NCBI GenBank assembly: GCA_032622095.1 | Contig: CP136062.1 | Coordinates: 14,043,710 to 14,107,709 of the forward strand | Direction: 5' to 3' | Length of the DNA: 64,000 bases | Source: Siphonodentalium dalli | Taxonomy: Eukaryota > Mollusca > Scaphopoda > Gadilida > Siphonodentaliidae | Shown: positions 37,001-46,669 of the stretch, piece after piece | Layout: each line of letters starts with the position of its first letter | Numbering within the stretch: the first letter of the stretch is position 1 | Translations under genes and position numbers: made by a program | Notes under the pieces: model-generated | Database searches by the model: none | What the model was told of the DNA's origin: nothing | Seen by the model: only the letters and a program-made list of their open reading frames with translations

Positions 37001-37507
37001 AAATTACAGTACTGAAAAACAGACAGCTTTTATAGCATGTGCTGTGCATTAATTGGAAACAAAGCTTTGTAGATCAGCATGCATTGTGGGTGTGAGGCAA
37101 ATCGTCGTGGTGATAACGGCTGTTGCTGATGGGCGATGAGAGGTTGCACATCAGCCGTTATGAGTCGGCCTCTTCTAATGATGACAACTGAAACATTTTA
37201 CTAGCCAAGTAAAGGTTGAAAAGTTGGTGTTTATACATTTAGTATGGCCAAACCTGCTAGCATCACCAAATTCACCCTCTGGAGACCTCATTCTGCTTAG
37301 GTCTCATCTTCTGTAAAGTATATATAGTATCAAATTAACATTGTTTCAGTTACATTTCCCTTCTAGGAAGTTTCTATATCCCCTAATTTGCAGAAGTTAA
37401 ATTCATAATTGAGGTGCCCAATGGGTGAAGTTGCCGGTGAACATCATCAACTTCAACTGGGGAACTTCAATCTGATCCTAGATCTACCATAGCATTTGAG
37501 GGCTTTA

Positions 37508-37600
37508 GCAGAATGAGGTCCACAGAGTGTGAATTTAGTGATGCTAGCCTGCTATGCGGGATAGCATCACTAAATTCACCCTCTGATGACCTCATTCTGC
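37508..37600. repeat. Foldback hairpin element, copy 4
   Basis: GCAGAATGAGGTCCACAGAG ... TAGCCTGCTATGCGGGATAG ... CTCTGATGACCTCATTCTGC forms a hairpin of about 93 bp. It is followed by the dispersed GAGAGCCCCACATATAGCGG element at 37668-37748. Confidence 0.9.
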
Positions 37601-37768
37601 AAATGACAGACACGCTATTTGCAGGCTTGAGGACATGTGGACTACGACCTGTAGTATGGCACCAGAACCCATAGAGAGCCCCACATATAGCGGAGCAGGC
37701 GACATTCTGTAGTGCTTGCTTCCATCTGCGTGGGGCTCCCTGTGGGATGTGTGCATGCATAAGGGTGG

Positions 37769-38326
37769 GATCATGTAATAAATAGAGGATCTACAACGAG
37801 TCCCCAGTTTATAGCGGAATTTACAAAACGAGTCCAGTAAATTAGGTCTGGACCGAGCCTTTGGCGAGGTTCAGACATAATTTACTGGACGAGTTTTGTA
37901 AATTCCGCTATAAACTGGGGACGAGTTGTAGATTCTATTTATCACATGATCCAAAACCTCGACAAAACATATTTAAATCAACAAATGGGACGAGAAACTA
38001 ACATCGGCTTCTATAAGGCAAGCGATTACGTTTCACGTAATTATATGCGTTGTTTGCCCGCGTAAAGAAATAGTCCCAGATAAATAAAGACTCTTTGGCG
38101 TATTTAATGGCGTATAATTAATGACATAACTTTTCAAACTCATCATTCATTATAGTTTGTTGGAAGCCATAGTATTTTTGAGACGTAGCATAGGGAATGT
38201 AATCAGACGACAAACCGGAAGTCAAATGTCACCTGGCAGTATTTCCTGTTATTAAACGAACGTTTAATATCACAATTTATTGAATGGGTTTATTGACTGG
38301 AATAAATGTAGGATCATGTAATAAAT
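37769..38326. repeat. Foldback element with ATCATGTAATAAAT ends, copy 1
   Basis: The inner hairpin pairs TCTACAACGAGTCCCCAGTT (37790) with AACTGGGGACGAGTTGTAGA (37915), arms about 70 bp. The whole segment is bounded on both sides by GATCATGTAATAAAT. The part 37950-38310 matches, inverted, 43350-44010 (TTATTTATCTGGGACTATTT, TTGAATGGAATAAGGG-like blocks), so this is one element present twice. Confidence 0.85.
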
Positions 38327-38339
38327 TGGTATTATAGAT

Positions 38340-38640
38340 ACTCCTGTTTCATTCAGAATATTCATTAATGTTTTGTATAGTAATATTTTTATGAAGTATT
38401 TTTGATGAATATATTTTTCACAAACTGTATTATAATTAGAGTATTCAGTAATTCTATGTTAACCCTTTCAGTGCCAAGACCTCATTCTGCAAATGACAGA
38501 CACCCTATTTCAAGGCTTGTTCACTGAGGCTATTCACTCATGTTTTGTACAGTAATATTTTATGAAGTATTTTTGATGAATATATTTTTCACAAACTGTA
38601 TTATAATTAGAGTATTCAGTAATCCTATGTTAATGAAATT
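38340..38640. repeat. Direct duplication of ~100 bp, ~171-bp spacing
   Basis: TGAAGTATTTTTGATGAATA at about 38392 recurs at 38563, followed by TATTTTTCACAAACTGTATT and ATTAGAGTATTCAGTAAT in both. A fragment of the hairpin family (ACCTCATTCTGCAAATGACA) lies between the copies. Confidence 0.9.
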
Positions 38641-39125
38641 CATTGTTTTTGATAATTTTATGAATCCTGCTCAAAGTGATGAACAGATTGGTTTTCTCAG
38701 ACAGAAGAAAATTGAGTCACTATTCCCTTATTTCCCCCATTCTTTTCATATGCTTGGCAGATTCCCTCTTCTTTCTCTTGTCATCCATACATTTGGTACC
38801 AACTTCCACTTTGTGATAAAATGTTATAAGACTAATTGGTTTCAGGTCATTATCTTTCTGCTTATCCTAATTTGACATATAAAAAAGCTTTCGGGGGTCA
38901 GCCAGCATTTCATTATGACTGTTTGCTATCATCCCGTGATGCTAGGTGTGATTTTTGCTAACCCTACATGATGTGTTACCTGGTCGGACATCCACTTACC
39001 ACTTATTTGTTACCTATAAAACAAAGATTTTGATGGGAGATGTGTTGGTGCAGAATTAATAACCCTGTGCCAGTGCATTCTCATATATATGCGAGTCTTC
39101 TTTGGGAGCCTCGTATATATAACAT
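38641..39125. other. Non-coding spacer with weak coding-like traces
   Basis: An open frame on the plus strand (38540-38875) and short readable stretches just after it (for example GGQPAFHYDCLLSSRDARCD near 38890) may be decayed transposon coding sequence. I cannot name a family. Confidence 0.35.
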
Positions 39126-40791
39126 AATGCACTGGCTTATAAGGTCAATGCAAATATTTTTAGGGTTTTATATATATAATATAACTTGTTGGCACAGGGT
39201 TTTATTTATAAGATAATGTGTTGGCACAGGGTTTCACATATAAGAGAATGCATTAGCACAGGATTTTATATATAAGAGAAGGTGTTGGCACAGGGTTTTA
39301 TATATATAAGAGAATGTGTTGGCACATGGTTTTATATATAGGAGAATGCATTTGGACAGGGTTTCATATATATAAGAGAATGTGTTGGTACAGGGCTTTA
39401 TATATAGGAGAATGTGTTGACACAGTGTGTTATATATAAGATAATGTTTTGGCACAGGGTTTATATATAAGAGAATGTGTTGGCAAATGGTTTTATATAT
39501 AAGATAATGCATTGGCACATGGTTTTATATATATAAGAGAATATGTTGGTACAGGGTTTTATACATAAGAGAATGTGTTGGCACAGGGTTTTATATATAT
39601 AAGAGAATGTGTTGGCACAGGGTTTATACACAAGAAAATGCATTGGCACAGGGTTTAATATATATAAGAAAATGTTTTGGCACAGGGTTTTATATATAAG
39701 AGAATGCATTGGCACAGGGTTTTATTCATAAGAGAATGCATTGACACAGGGTTTATATATAAGAGAATGTGTAGGCACAGGGTGTTATATATAAGAGAAT
39801 GTGTTGGCACAGGGTTTTTGTTTATAAGAGAATGCATTGGCACAGGGTTTATATATAAGAGACAGTGTTGGCACAGGGTTTTAAATATAAGAGAATGCAC
39901 AGGGTTTTATTTATAAGAGAATGCATTGGCACAGGGTTTATATATAAGAGAATGTGTTGGCACATGGTTTATATATAAGAGAATGTGTTGGCACAGTGTT
40001 TTATATATAAGAGAATGTGTTAGCACAGGGTTTTAAATATAAGAGAATGTTTTGGCACATGGTTTTATATATAAGATAATGCATTGGCACATGGTTTTAT
40101 ATATATAAGACAAAGCATTGGCACATGGTTTTATATATAACAGAAGGTGTTGGCACAGGGTTTGTATATAAGAGAATGTGTTGGCACAGGGTTTTATATA
40201 TAATAGAATGTGTTAGCACAGGGTTTTAAATATAAGAGAATGTGTTGGCACAGGGTTTTGTTTTATATATATAAGACAAAGCATTGGCACAGGGTTTTAT
40301 ATATAAGAGAAGGTGTTGGCACAGGGTTTATGTATAAGAGAATGTGTTGGCACAGGGTTTATATATAAGAGAAGGTGTTGGCACAGAGTTTTATATATAA
40401 GAGAATGTGTTGGCACAGGGTTTTATATTTAAGATAATGTGTTGGCACAGGGTTTATATATAAGAGAATGTGTTGGCACAGGGTTTTATATATACGAGAA
40501 TGCATTGGCACATGGTTTTATATATATAAGAGAAAGCATTGGCAGAGCGTTTTGTATATAAGAGAAGGTGTTGGCACAGGGTTTTATATATAAGAGAATG
40601 CATTGGCACAGGGTTTTATATATAAGAGAAAGCATTGACACAGGGTTTTATATATATAATTGAATGTGCTGGCACAGGGTTTTATATATATAAGAGAATG
40701 TGCTGGCACAGGGTTTTGTATATAAGATAATGCATTGGCACATGGTTTTATATATAAGAGAAACATTGGCACGTGGTTTTATATTTAAGAG
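39126..40791. repeat. ~32-bp AT-rich minisatellite
   Basis: About 50 units of TTGGCACAGGGTTTTATATA plus TAAGAGAATGTG, varying at GCATTGG/GTGTTGG and in TA number. The many short ORFs on both strands with Ile-Tyr-Lys-Pro-Cys repeats are by-products of this unit. One more unit appears beyond the inserted 213-bp segment at 41005-41041. Confidence 0.96.
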
Positions 40792-41004
40792 AAATAAATT
40801 ACATAATCGAGGTGACTAATGGGTGAACTTCCAACTTCAACTGGGGAACTTCGAACTTCAACTGAGGAGAAGCCTGCAAATAGCGTGTCTGTCATTTGCA
40901 TAATGAGGTCTCCAGAGGGTGAATTTAGTGACGCTATCCCGCATAGCGGGCTAGCATCACTCGATTCACCCTCTGTGGACCTCATTCTGCTTAGGCCTCA
41001 TCTT
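40792..41004. repeat. 213-bp segment identical to 41562-41774, containing hairpin copy 5
   Basis: From AAATAAATTACATAATCGAG to GGCCTCATCTT every base I compared matches the segment 770 bp downstream. It contains a foldback hairpin (40898-40990). It sits inside the 32-bp minisatellite, which resumes directly after it. Confidence 0.95.
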
Positions 41005-41561
41005 GTTTTATATATAAGAGAATGCGTTGGTACAGGGTTTTCACCAAATTTCAGGAAGCTCCCGTCATGACAGCATTAACAAACAAGGGTTGCACATCAA
41101 ATATTGCTCTGATCTAGCTTTTTGTCCATAAGAGAGAATCTGGTCGACCAAGAATCACTAAAAATGGACGAACTAAAGAAGCATAATCCAGAACTAAGGG
41201 CCATACTTCAGGTAAAAAAAATTGGACATTATTTAGTTTTTAACCCAATCAAGATATTGTTCCAATATGTATGGAATCGGTTGACATATGTTCATGTTTT
41301 CGCGCTAGCAGTCATAAAATAGCTAAAAATAGACAAACTAAGGACCATAACTCAGGTAACTCTGGTTAGAAAGTCTCGGCAGATCAGATTTTCAGTGTCC
41401 AGTTGACGCACATGACAATTAAGTCAAAAATTGTCGGACTCCATCAATAAACGGCTATGGTACATGCATATATGTTTGTTTGCTGCTCGCCCGGTCTCAG
41501 ATTAACATGTTTTAGTTACTTATTCCCTTCTGTTCAGTTGTTATGGCCCATAATTTGCAGA

Positions 41562-41774
41562 AAATAAATTACATAATCGAGGTGACTAATGGGTGAACTT
41601 CCAACTTCAACTGGGGAACTTCGAACTTCAACTGAGGAGAAGCCTGCAAATAGCGTGTCTGTCATTTGCATAATGAGGTCTCCAGAGGGTGAATTTAGTG
41701 ACGCTATCCCGCATAGCGGGCTAGCATCACTCGATTCACCCTCTGTGGACCTCATTCTGCTTAGGCCTCATCTT
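41562..41774. repeat. 213-bp segment identical to 40792-41004, containing hairpin copy 6
   Basis: This is the copy in continuous flanking sequence (TAATTTGCAG before, CTGGGAAGTATC after), similar to what flanks hairpin copy 4 near 37300-37390. It is therefore the likely source of the copy inside the minisatellite. Confidence 0.93.
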
Positions 41775-41932
41775 CTGGGAAGTATCTATAGTATCAAATT
41801 AAGATTGTTTTAGTTACATTTCCCTTCTAGGAAGTTCCTGTATCCCCTAATTTGCAGAAGATAAAATTCCTAATTGAGGAACTGGGGAACTTCAATCTGA
41901 TCCTAGGTCTGCCATATCAGTTGACGGCCTAA

Positions 41933-42452
41933 GCAGAATGAGGTTCCCAGAGGGTGAATTTAGTTATTCTAGCACGCTATGCGGGATAGTGTCACTACAC
42001 TCTTATAACTAATGTGTATGTTTTCTACAAACAATGTGTAGCCCTGCTACACAATCATTATTCATTTTTGATCTTAAACATATTTGTGTAGTATATGTGT
42101 AGTTTTATGTACGTACACAAATTGTGTAACAATTTCTACACAATACATGGGTCAATTTCAACACATTTATACACACTGTTGTGCATAAAATCAACACATA
42201 TCCCATACACATTTTGTGTAGATTCTTACACATATATATCGTAGACAAGAATGTAAGTTCAGTTCTACGTTCTTACACAATTGTGTGTAACAAAACATAC
42301 ACATTATGTGTAGAACGGCCCTTGGTCAATGTATTTGTATGTAAAACTACACATTGCTATGTGTATTCACCGGGTTTACACATTTGATGTGTAATCGTTT
42401 CTACACATTAGTTATAAGAGTGTAAATTCACCCTCTGTGGACCTCATTCTGC
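41933..42452. repeat. Foldback hairpin element, copy 7, split by a TIR element
   Basis: The left part GCAGAATGAGGTTCCCAGAG ... GCGGGATAGTGTCACTA stops at 41997. The right part AAATTCACCCTCTGTGGACC ... ATTCTGC resumes at 42425. Joined across TA they restore the uninterrupted family pattern GTCACTAAATTCACCC. Confidence 0.95.
41998..42422. mobile_element. TIR element with TA target duplication (short form), nested in a hairpin element
   Basis: CACTCTTATAACTAATGTGT at the left end and ACACATTAGTTATAAGAGTG at the right end are exact inverted repeats. TA is duplicated at 41996-41997 and 42423-42424. It is the reverse orientation of 33042-33838, with that copy's central ~370 bp missing and the words CGTAGACAAGAATGTAAGTT left at the junction. 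It has no coding capacity; movement in trans by a mariner-like transposase is inferred. Confidence 0.93.
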
Positions 42453-42500
42453 AAATGACAGACACGCTATTTGCAGGCTAATAGCAGAGTTGAGACCACA

Positions 42501-42589
42501 GCAGAATGAGGTTCCCTTTGGGTGAATTTAGTGATGCTAAATTCACCATCTTTCCACCATAAATTCACCCTCTGGGGACCTCGTTCTGC
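42501..42589. repeat. Foldback hairpin element, copy 8
   Basis: GCAGAATGAGGTTCCCTTTG to CTGGGGACCTCGTTCTGC, with the loop altered by a small internal duplication of the TAAATTCACC block. Confidence 0.85.
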
Positions 42590-42667
42590 AATCACAGACA
42601 CACTATATCCAGACTGGTCAGTAATGTTAGACATCCATCTCAAACCTCACTGATAAAGTTTAATGTT

Positions 42668-42893
42668 TAACCCACAGGGAGCCTCACATAGATGGAAGCA
42701 TGCACTACGGAGTGTCGTCTGCTCCGGTCAATGTGGGGCTCACTATGGGTTATACACACTATATCCAGGCTTGGACATCTCAGTGAGAGCTTTCCGATGA
42801 ATTGCAACAAGCCATATTTCCGACTAAATCATGAAAAGTTACCCATAATTATGCTGTGGTTAAGGAGTCGATTATTTAGAGCATTACTGCATG
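42668..42893. repeat. Two dispersed elements side by side
   Basis: 42668-42756 (CCCACAGGGAGCCTCACATA ... GTGTCGTCTGCTCCGGTCAA ... GGGGCTCACTATGGGTT) is the palindromic element also at 26876, 27121, 37668 and 44068. 42780-42893 (GAGAGCTTTCCGATGAATTG ... GGAGTCGATTATTTAGAGCA) is the repeat also at 22148 and 44155. They occur in the same order at 44068-44278, so they move or duplicate as a pair. Confidence 0.85.
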
Positions 42894-42912
42894 TACCTTT
42901 GTTGACACTTAC

Positions 42913-43110
42913 ATTTTTGTCCGAAGCTATAGAATATATCCCGTTCTGTTGAGTTATCTGGTATCTCATTGCCAGCAGGGTCTATGAAATCATTTGTGGC
43001 ATCACCATCGGAGTTACCGCTCAGCCCCGTAGTTAATCCATTCAGTTCCTCTGGAACCACATTAGAAATCGTCATCATCTTCACACCAACAGTCATCAAA
43101 ATACTGAATC
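42913..43110 (-). CDS. Exon 3: C-terminal half of the VWD domain
   Basis: The acceptor TGTTTGCAG is followed by GA, completing a Gly codon with exon 2. Translation is FSILMTVGVKMMTISNVVPE, then ELNGLTTGLSGNSDGDATND and FIDPAGNEIPDNSTERDIFY, ending SFGQK. The P-E-x-x-x-G-x-T-x-G-L-x-G-N-x-D-G-D-x-x-N-D-F segment is the conserved 'GLLGnfnGdp.nDf' element of VWD domains, and F-G ahead of W (first codon of exon 4) is also typical. Length is 198 nt, phase 1 at both ends, donor GTAAGT. There is no tandem duplication at this acceptor. Confidence 0.92.
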
Positions 43111-43347
43111 CTGCAAACATAAAAGTGATGTCAAAGCTTATCTGTCATAGAAAAATTTAAATTTAGAAAGAAAACGGATCACTTTATGAGTTTATCACCA
43201 ATATTATTTAATTATTCTGATGAATTCTCTTTGTATGACCCACTTTAACTAGTGTGTTATGTATTCATACGCGCTATAGAAATATATGCGTCATGCGTAT
43301 AATGGCGTTATTTTTCGGATTTGTGGAAAATCAGATGTTTATAGTGG

Positions 43348-44010
43348 AATTTATTACATGATCATACCCTTATTCCATTCAATAAACCCATTCTATAAAG
43401 ATTATATAAAGGATCTCACATGAGTTTCTATTTTATACAGAATTTATCAACCGAGTTCACTAAATTCGATTTGATCCGAGGTTTACCGAGGCGCAAATAG
43501 AATTTAGTGGACGAGGTTGATAAATTATGTATAAAATAGGATGAGTGTGAGACACCTTTTATCACATGATTAAATAAACGCGAAGCAACGCGAATTATTC
43601 ATTGAAAATAACAATCATAAACTGCAACGATCGCAAGTCATTTGAAGAACGGCGTGACGTCATCACACGCGCTGATATTAAACGTGTGTCTTACCGGTAA
43701 TAATGAAACTTCTTTTATGGGCAAATTATGTGATATTAAACGTTCTTTTCATAACAGGAAATAATGTCCTTTTACTTCCGGTTTGTAGTCTGTTTACAAT
43801 ATATAGGCTATCTCTCAAAATACTATCGCTTCCAATATTTTTCCAATCCATCAAAGAAATTTTATTTATCTGGGACTATTTATTTACGTGGGAAAAGAAC
43901 GCACAGTTACGTGAAATGTCATCGCATGCCTTATAGAAACCGATTGTAGTTTCACATCCAATTTGTTGATTTAGTTATGTTTTATCGATGTTTTGGATCA
44001 TGTAATAAAT
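43348..44010. repeat. Foldback element with ATCATGTAATAAAT ends, copy 2 (inverted relative to 37769-38326)
   Basis: It starts ATTTATTACATGATC and ends GATCATGTAATAAAT. An inner hairpin pairs TTATCAACCGAGTTCACTAA (43444) with TTTAGTGGACGAGGTTGATA (43507). The 43830-44000 half mirrors 37950-38040. The plus-strand ORFs within it are incidental. Confidence 0.85.
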
Positions 44011-44035
44011 AGAATATACAACTTGTCCCAAGTTT

Positions 44036-44278
44036 CACTGAGAGCTTTCCAATCAATGGCAACAAGATGGAAGCATGCACTACGGAGTGTCCTCTGCTCC
44101 AGCCTATGTGGGGCTCTCCATGTGTTATACACACTATATCCAGGCTTGGATATCTCACTGAGAGCTTTCCGATGAATGGCAACAAGCCATATTTCCGACC
44201 AAATCCTGAAATCCTGAAAAGTTACCCATAATTCCGCTGTGGTTAAGGAGTTGATTATTTAGGACATTACTGTATGTG
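44036..44278. repeat. Second copy of the paired dispersed elements
   Basis: GATGGAAGCATGCACTACGG and GCTCTCCATGTGTTATACAC at 44068-44131, then GAGAGCTTTCCGATGAATGG and GTTAAGGAGTTGATTATTTA at 44155-44278, repeat the order seen at 42668-42893. A partial extra copy (GAGAGCTTTCCAATCAATGG) precedes them at 44036. Confidence 0.85.
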
Positions 44279-44324
44279 TAGTGTATATTGTAAATAAAGT
44301 TATCCTATCCAGTCTCTTTGAAAA

Positions 44325-45136
44325 GCCGACGGACTACATATTTACGGACTACAATGGACTACATATTTACAGACTACATATATACAGACTACATATTTAC
44401 AGACTACATATTTACGGACTAAATATTTACAGACTACATATTTATTGACTACAATGGACTGCATATTTACGGACTACAACGGACTACATATTTACGGACT
44501 ACAATGGACTACATATTTACAGACTACATATTTACAGACTACGTATTTACAGACTACATATTTACAGACTACATATTTACAGACTACATATATACTACAT
44601 ATTTACAGACTACATATTTACAGACTACATATTTACAGACTACATATTTACAGACTACATATTTGGAGATTACATATTTATAGACTACATATTTACAGAC
44701 TACATATTTACAGACTACATATTTACAGACTACATATTTACAGACTACATATTTACAGACTACATATTTACGGACTACATATTTACAGACCACATATTTA
44801 CGGACTACATATTTACGGACTACATATTTACGGACTACATATTTACAGACTACAACGGACTACATATTTACGGACTACAATGGACTACATATTTATGGAC
44901 TACAATGGACTACGTATTTACGAACTACAACGGACTACATATTTACAGACTACGTATTTTCGAACTACAACGGACTACATATTTACGAACTACAATGGAC
45001 TACATATTTACGGACTACAATGGACTACATATTTACGGACTACAACGGACTACATATTGACGGACTACATATTTACGGACTACAGGGGACTACATATTTA
45101 CGAACTACAATGGACTACATATTTACGGACTACAAT
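44325..45136. repeat. 15-bp minisatellite (GGACTACATATTTAC)
   Basis: Roughly 50 units of GACTACATATTTACG or GACTACATATTTACA, some carrying an extra ACAATG/ACAACG triplet pair. Because 15 bp is five codons, the plus strand stays open for 256 codons (44445-45215) as a Thr-Tyr-Leu-Gln / His-Ile-Tyr-Arg-Leu repeat. No splice sites or family match suggest that it is a protein. Confidence 0.95.
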
Positions 45137-45585
45137 CTTTTCTAGGAGGACACGTCTATCCCAAGATAACAAAAGAATTGTTTCCAAATATGGAGTGCAT
45201 ATTAGTCCAATATAAATATATTGCTATATTTACATGCAACTTGTCAGGGAGCGGGGGGACGAATTTAATTTTTTAAATGTTATTCTTCCTAAAATAAATG
45301 GTCAGTTGAAGTAGTATCCTATCTTATAGAATACAAGAAGATATAGATTCTTCAATTTGAATAAAAGATTGAAAAAGGGGAATAACTCCACTAAAAAAAG
45401 TCAGACGGACGTCATGTTCCCAAGTATACCAATTCCCATGGTATTAAATATCTGTGCCAAGTTTTAAAAAAATACACTGAAAAATTAAACAATATAAGCT
45501 CGGACAAAGTTGCATCCATGGACAGAAGGACACACAGATGGACTGATTCCAGTACCAGCACAATTACGCAGTATAGTAACTTTAC
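45137..45585. other. Non-coding intron 2 sequence
   Basis: AT-rich single-copy DNA between the 15-bp minisatellite and the exon 2 donor (GTAAAG on the minus strand, 45585-45580). Nothing is identified. Confidence 0.6.
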
Positions 45586-45714
45586 CTGAATTAAGCACCA
45601 TGATGATGGAATCGTTAGCGCGCTTCGCCATGATGTTTGTTTCAGTGTAATTAAAATCCTGTCTATTGTAGAAATTTGTTGTTTTGTCCTGGTCATTCAC
45701 AAAGATTATCATCG
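45586..45714 (-). CDS. Exon 2: middle of the VWD domain
   Basis: The acceptor TTTTTCCTCAG opens a phase-1 exon reading MIIFVNDQDKTTNFYNRQDF, then NYTETNIMAKRANDSIIMVL and NS before donor GTAAAG. The alternating hydrophobic pattern continues the VWD beta-structure and joins exon 1 to exon 3 in frame. An NYT and an NDS glycosylation sequon are present. At 129 nt it is the shortest exon. The sequence around its acceptor (ATCATCGCTGAGGAAAAACATAAAA) is echoed several times in the intron just upstream. Confidence 0.88.
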
Positions 45715-46100
45715 CTGAGGAAAAACATAAAACGAGATGGTAAATGTCATGAATAAACATTGCCAAAGAAAAAACATAAATTGAGCATTGTTGAAGAAAA
45801 AACATAAAATGAGATGTTATATGTAGCCACAAAGCAACAATTATGGCTGCAGGAAAAAAATTGACGCATCAAAAGTCATGAATAACGATCGCTGATGACA
45901 AAATAAAATGAGATATTAAATGCCATAACCGATCACATAGATAACAATCCCTGTGGAAAAATTAAACTACACATTAAATGTCATGAATAACCATCGCTGA
46001 TGAGAAAATAAAATGAGATTTAAATACCATGCCCAATCACATAGATAATCATCGCTGATGAACAAATAAAATGACATGTTAAATGCTTGAATGATCGCTC
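45705..46100 (-). repeat. Degenerate repeats of the exon 2 acceptor region
   Basis: Words matching the exon 2 start plus intron end (ATCATCGCTGAGG then AAAAACATAAAACGAGATG) recur as CGATCGCTGATGACAAAATA at about 45888, ACCATCGCTGATGAGAAAAT near 45990 and ATCATCGCTGATGAACAAAT near 46047. Each is followed by AAATGAGAT, TTAAAT and CATG. Units are irregular (about 50-100 bp) and diverged. Only about 10 nt of exon are included in each. Confidence 0.75.
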
Positions 46101-46426
46101 AATATGTACTCAAAGAACTGATTTTACCAAAATCATTCAACCCCCACAAAAATGCATTTAAATGAATTTATATAGTTTATACCTACAAATGGTACCCCCC
46201 TCAAAATCCCCTCCAAATACATATAAAAAAATTAATTTATACCTAAAATCATTTACCCCTCGATGACCCCCTCCCACTCCCTCCCCAAAAATACATACAA
46301 AAGAATCCAATTTACACTGAAACATATTTTACCAAATAAATTCAATTTTACCACCCAAAAAAATAAAAAAGTTAGTAGTTACCAAATGAAAAAATATCGG
46401 CATCATAAACTAACTAATTAACTCAC
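46101..46426. other. C-rich plus-strand intron 1 sequence
   Basis: Poly-A and C-run rich stretch with loose repeats of AATTTATACCTA and TTTACC blocks (46165, 46240, 46310). The exon 1 donor GTGAGT (minus strand) is at 46426-46421. No gene is seen. Confidence 0.6.
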
Positions 46427-46669
46427 ATGTTCTATTTGGTGAGAGTTCCACGTGGAAACTGGCTCCGTTATTATCGCTTCCGGCACACGCCGTAAACACT
46501 GTGGCATTAACCTTAGTGTTGTTCTTCGACAGCGCAAACTCTGTTCTCGCTTGGATATCAATCTGAGTCGTGCTGTTGTCTACTTTAAGGAGATGATACT
46601 CGCCGAAACCATTAAATGAGTATCTACGTCCATCTGTCGTCTCGATATGTGGATCACCCCACAATACAA
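46427..46669 (-). CDS. Exon 1 (first visible): N-terminal part of the VWD domain
   Basis: After ATTAATATTACAG the exon reads VLWGDPHIETTDGRRYSFNG, then FGEYHLLKVDNSTTQIDIQA and RTEFALSKNNTKVNATVFTA, ending near ELSPNRT before donor GTGAGT. W-G-D-P-H-x-x-T-x-D-G-x-x-Y-x-F-N-G-x-G-E-Y is the defining start of a VWD domain, here of the MUC4/SUSD2 subtype. The frame carries four N-glycosylation sequons (NST, NNT, NAT, NRT). Length is 243 nt, phase 1 at both ends. Its first 60 nt and the preceding 22 nt of intron are the unit of the array that fills the rest of the window. The acceptor has a weak pyrimidine tract. Confidence 0.93.

Larger units (their letters stand above)
20104..46669 (-). other. 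Partial multi-exon gene: VWD, cadherin-like and EGF adhesion protein (mucin-like/SUSD2-like)
   Basis: Seven exons on the minus strand (46669-46427, 45714-45586, 43110-42913, 36036-35791, 26765-26555, 20744-20563, 20265-20104) join to 457 uninterrupted codons. Each is bounded by AG and GT. Six introns fall between them (712, 2475, 6876, 9025, 5810 and 297 bp). Introns 1-4 and 6 are phase 1 and intron 5 is phase 2. The order is VWD (residues about 1-190), post-VWD Cys segment (about 190-272), cadherin/Ig-like domain (about 273-350) and two EGF-like modules (about 360-457). This is the known order of the NIDO-AMOP-VWD-EGF proteins called mucin-like or SUSD2-like, which act as secreted or membrane-anchored adhesion and matrix proteins. 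No signal peptide, transmembrane segment, start or stop is visible. The family is well supported; the exact orthologue is not. Confidence 0.85.

Noticed and set aside
38540-38875. Plus-strand 111-codon ORF
   Set aside because: The first half is within a direct duplication and the composition is Phe/Ile-rich from AT-rich DNA. At best it is a decayed transposon trace.
39234-40772. ORFs with Ile-Tyr-Lys-Pro-Cys repeats on the minus strand
   Set aside because: They come from the 32-bp AT-rich minisatellite.
44445-45215. 256-codon plus-strand ORF
   Set aside because: Entirely made of a 15-bp minisatellite; no domain, no family resemblance.
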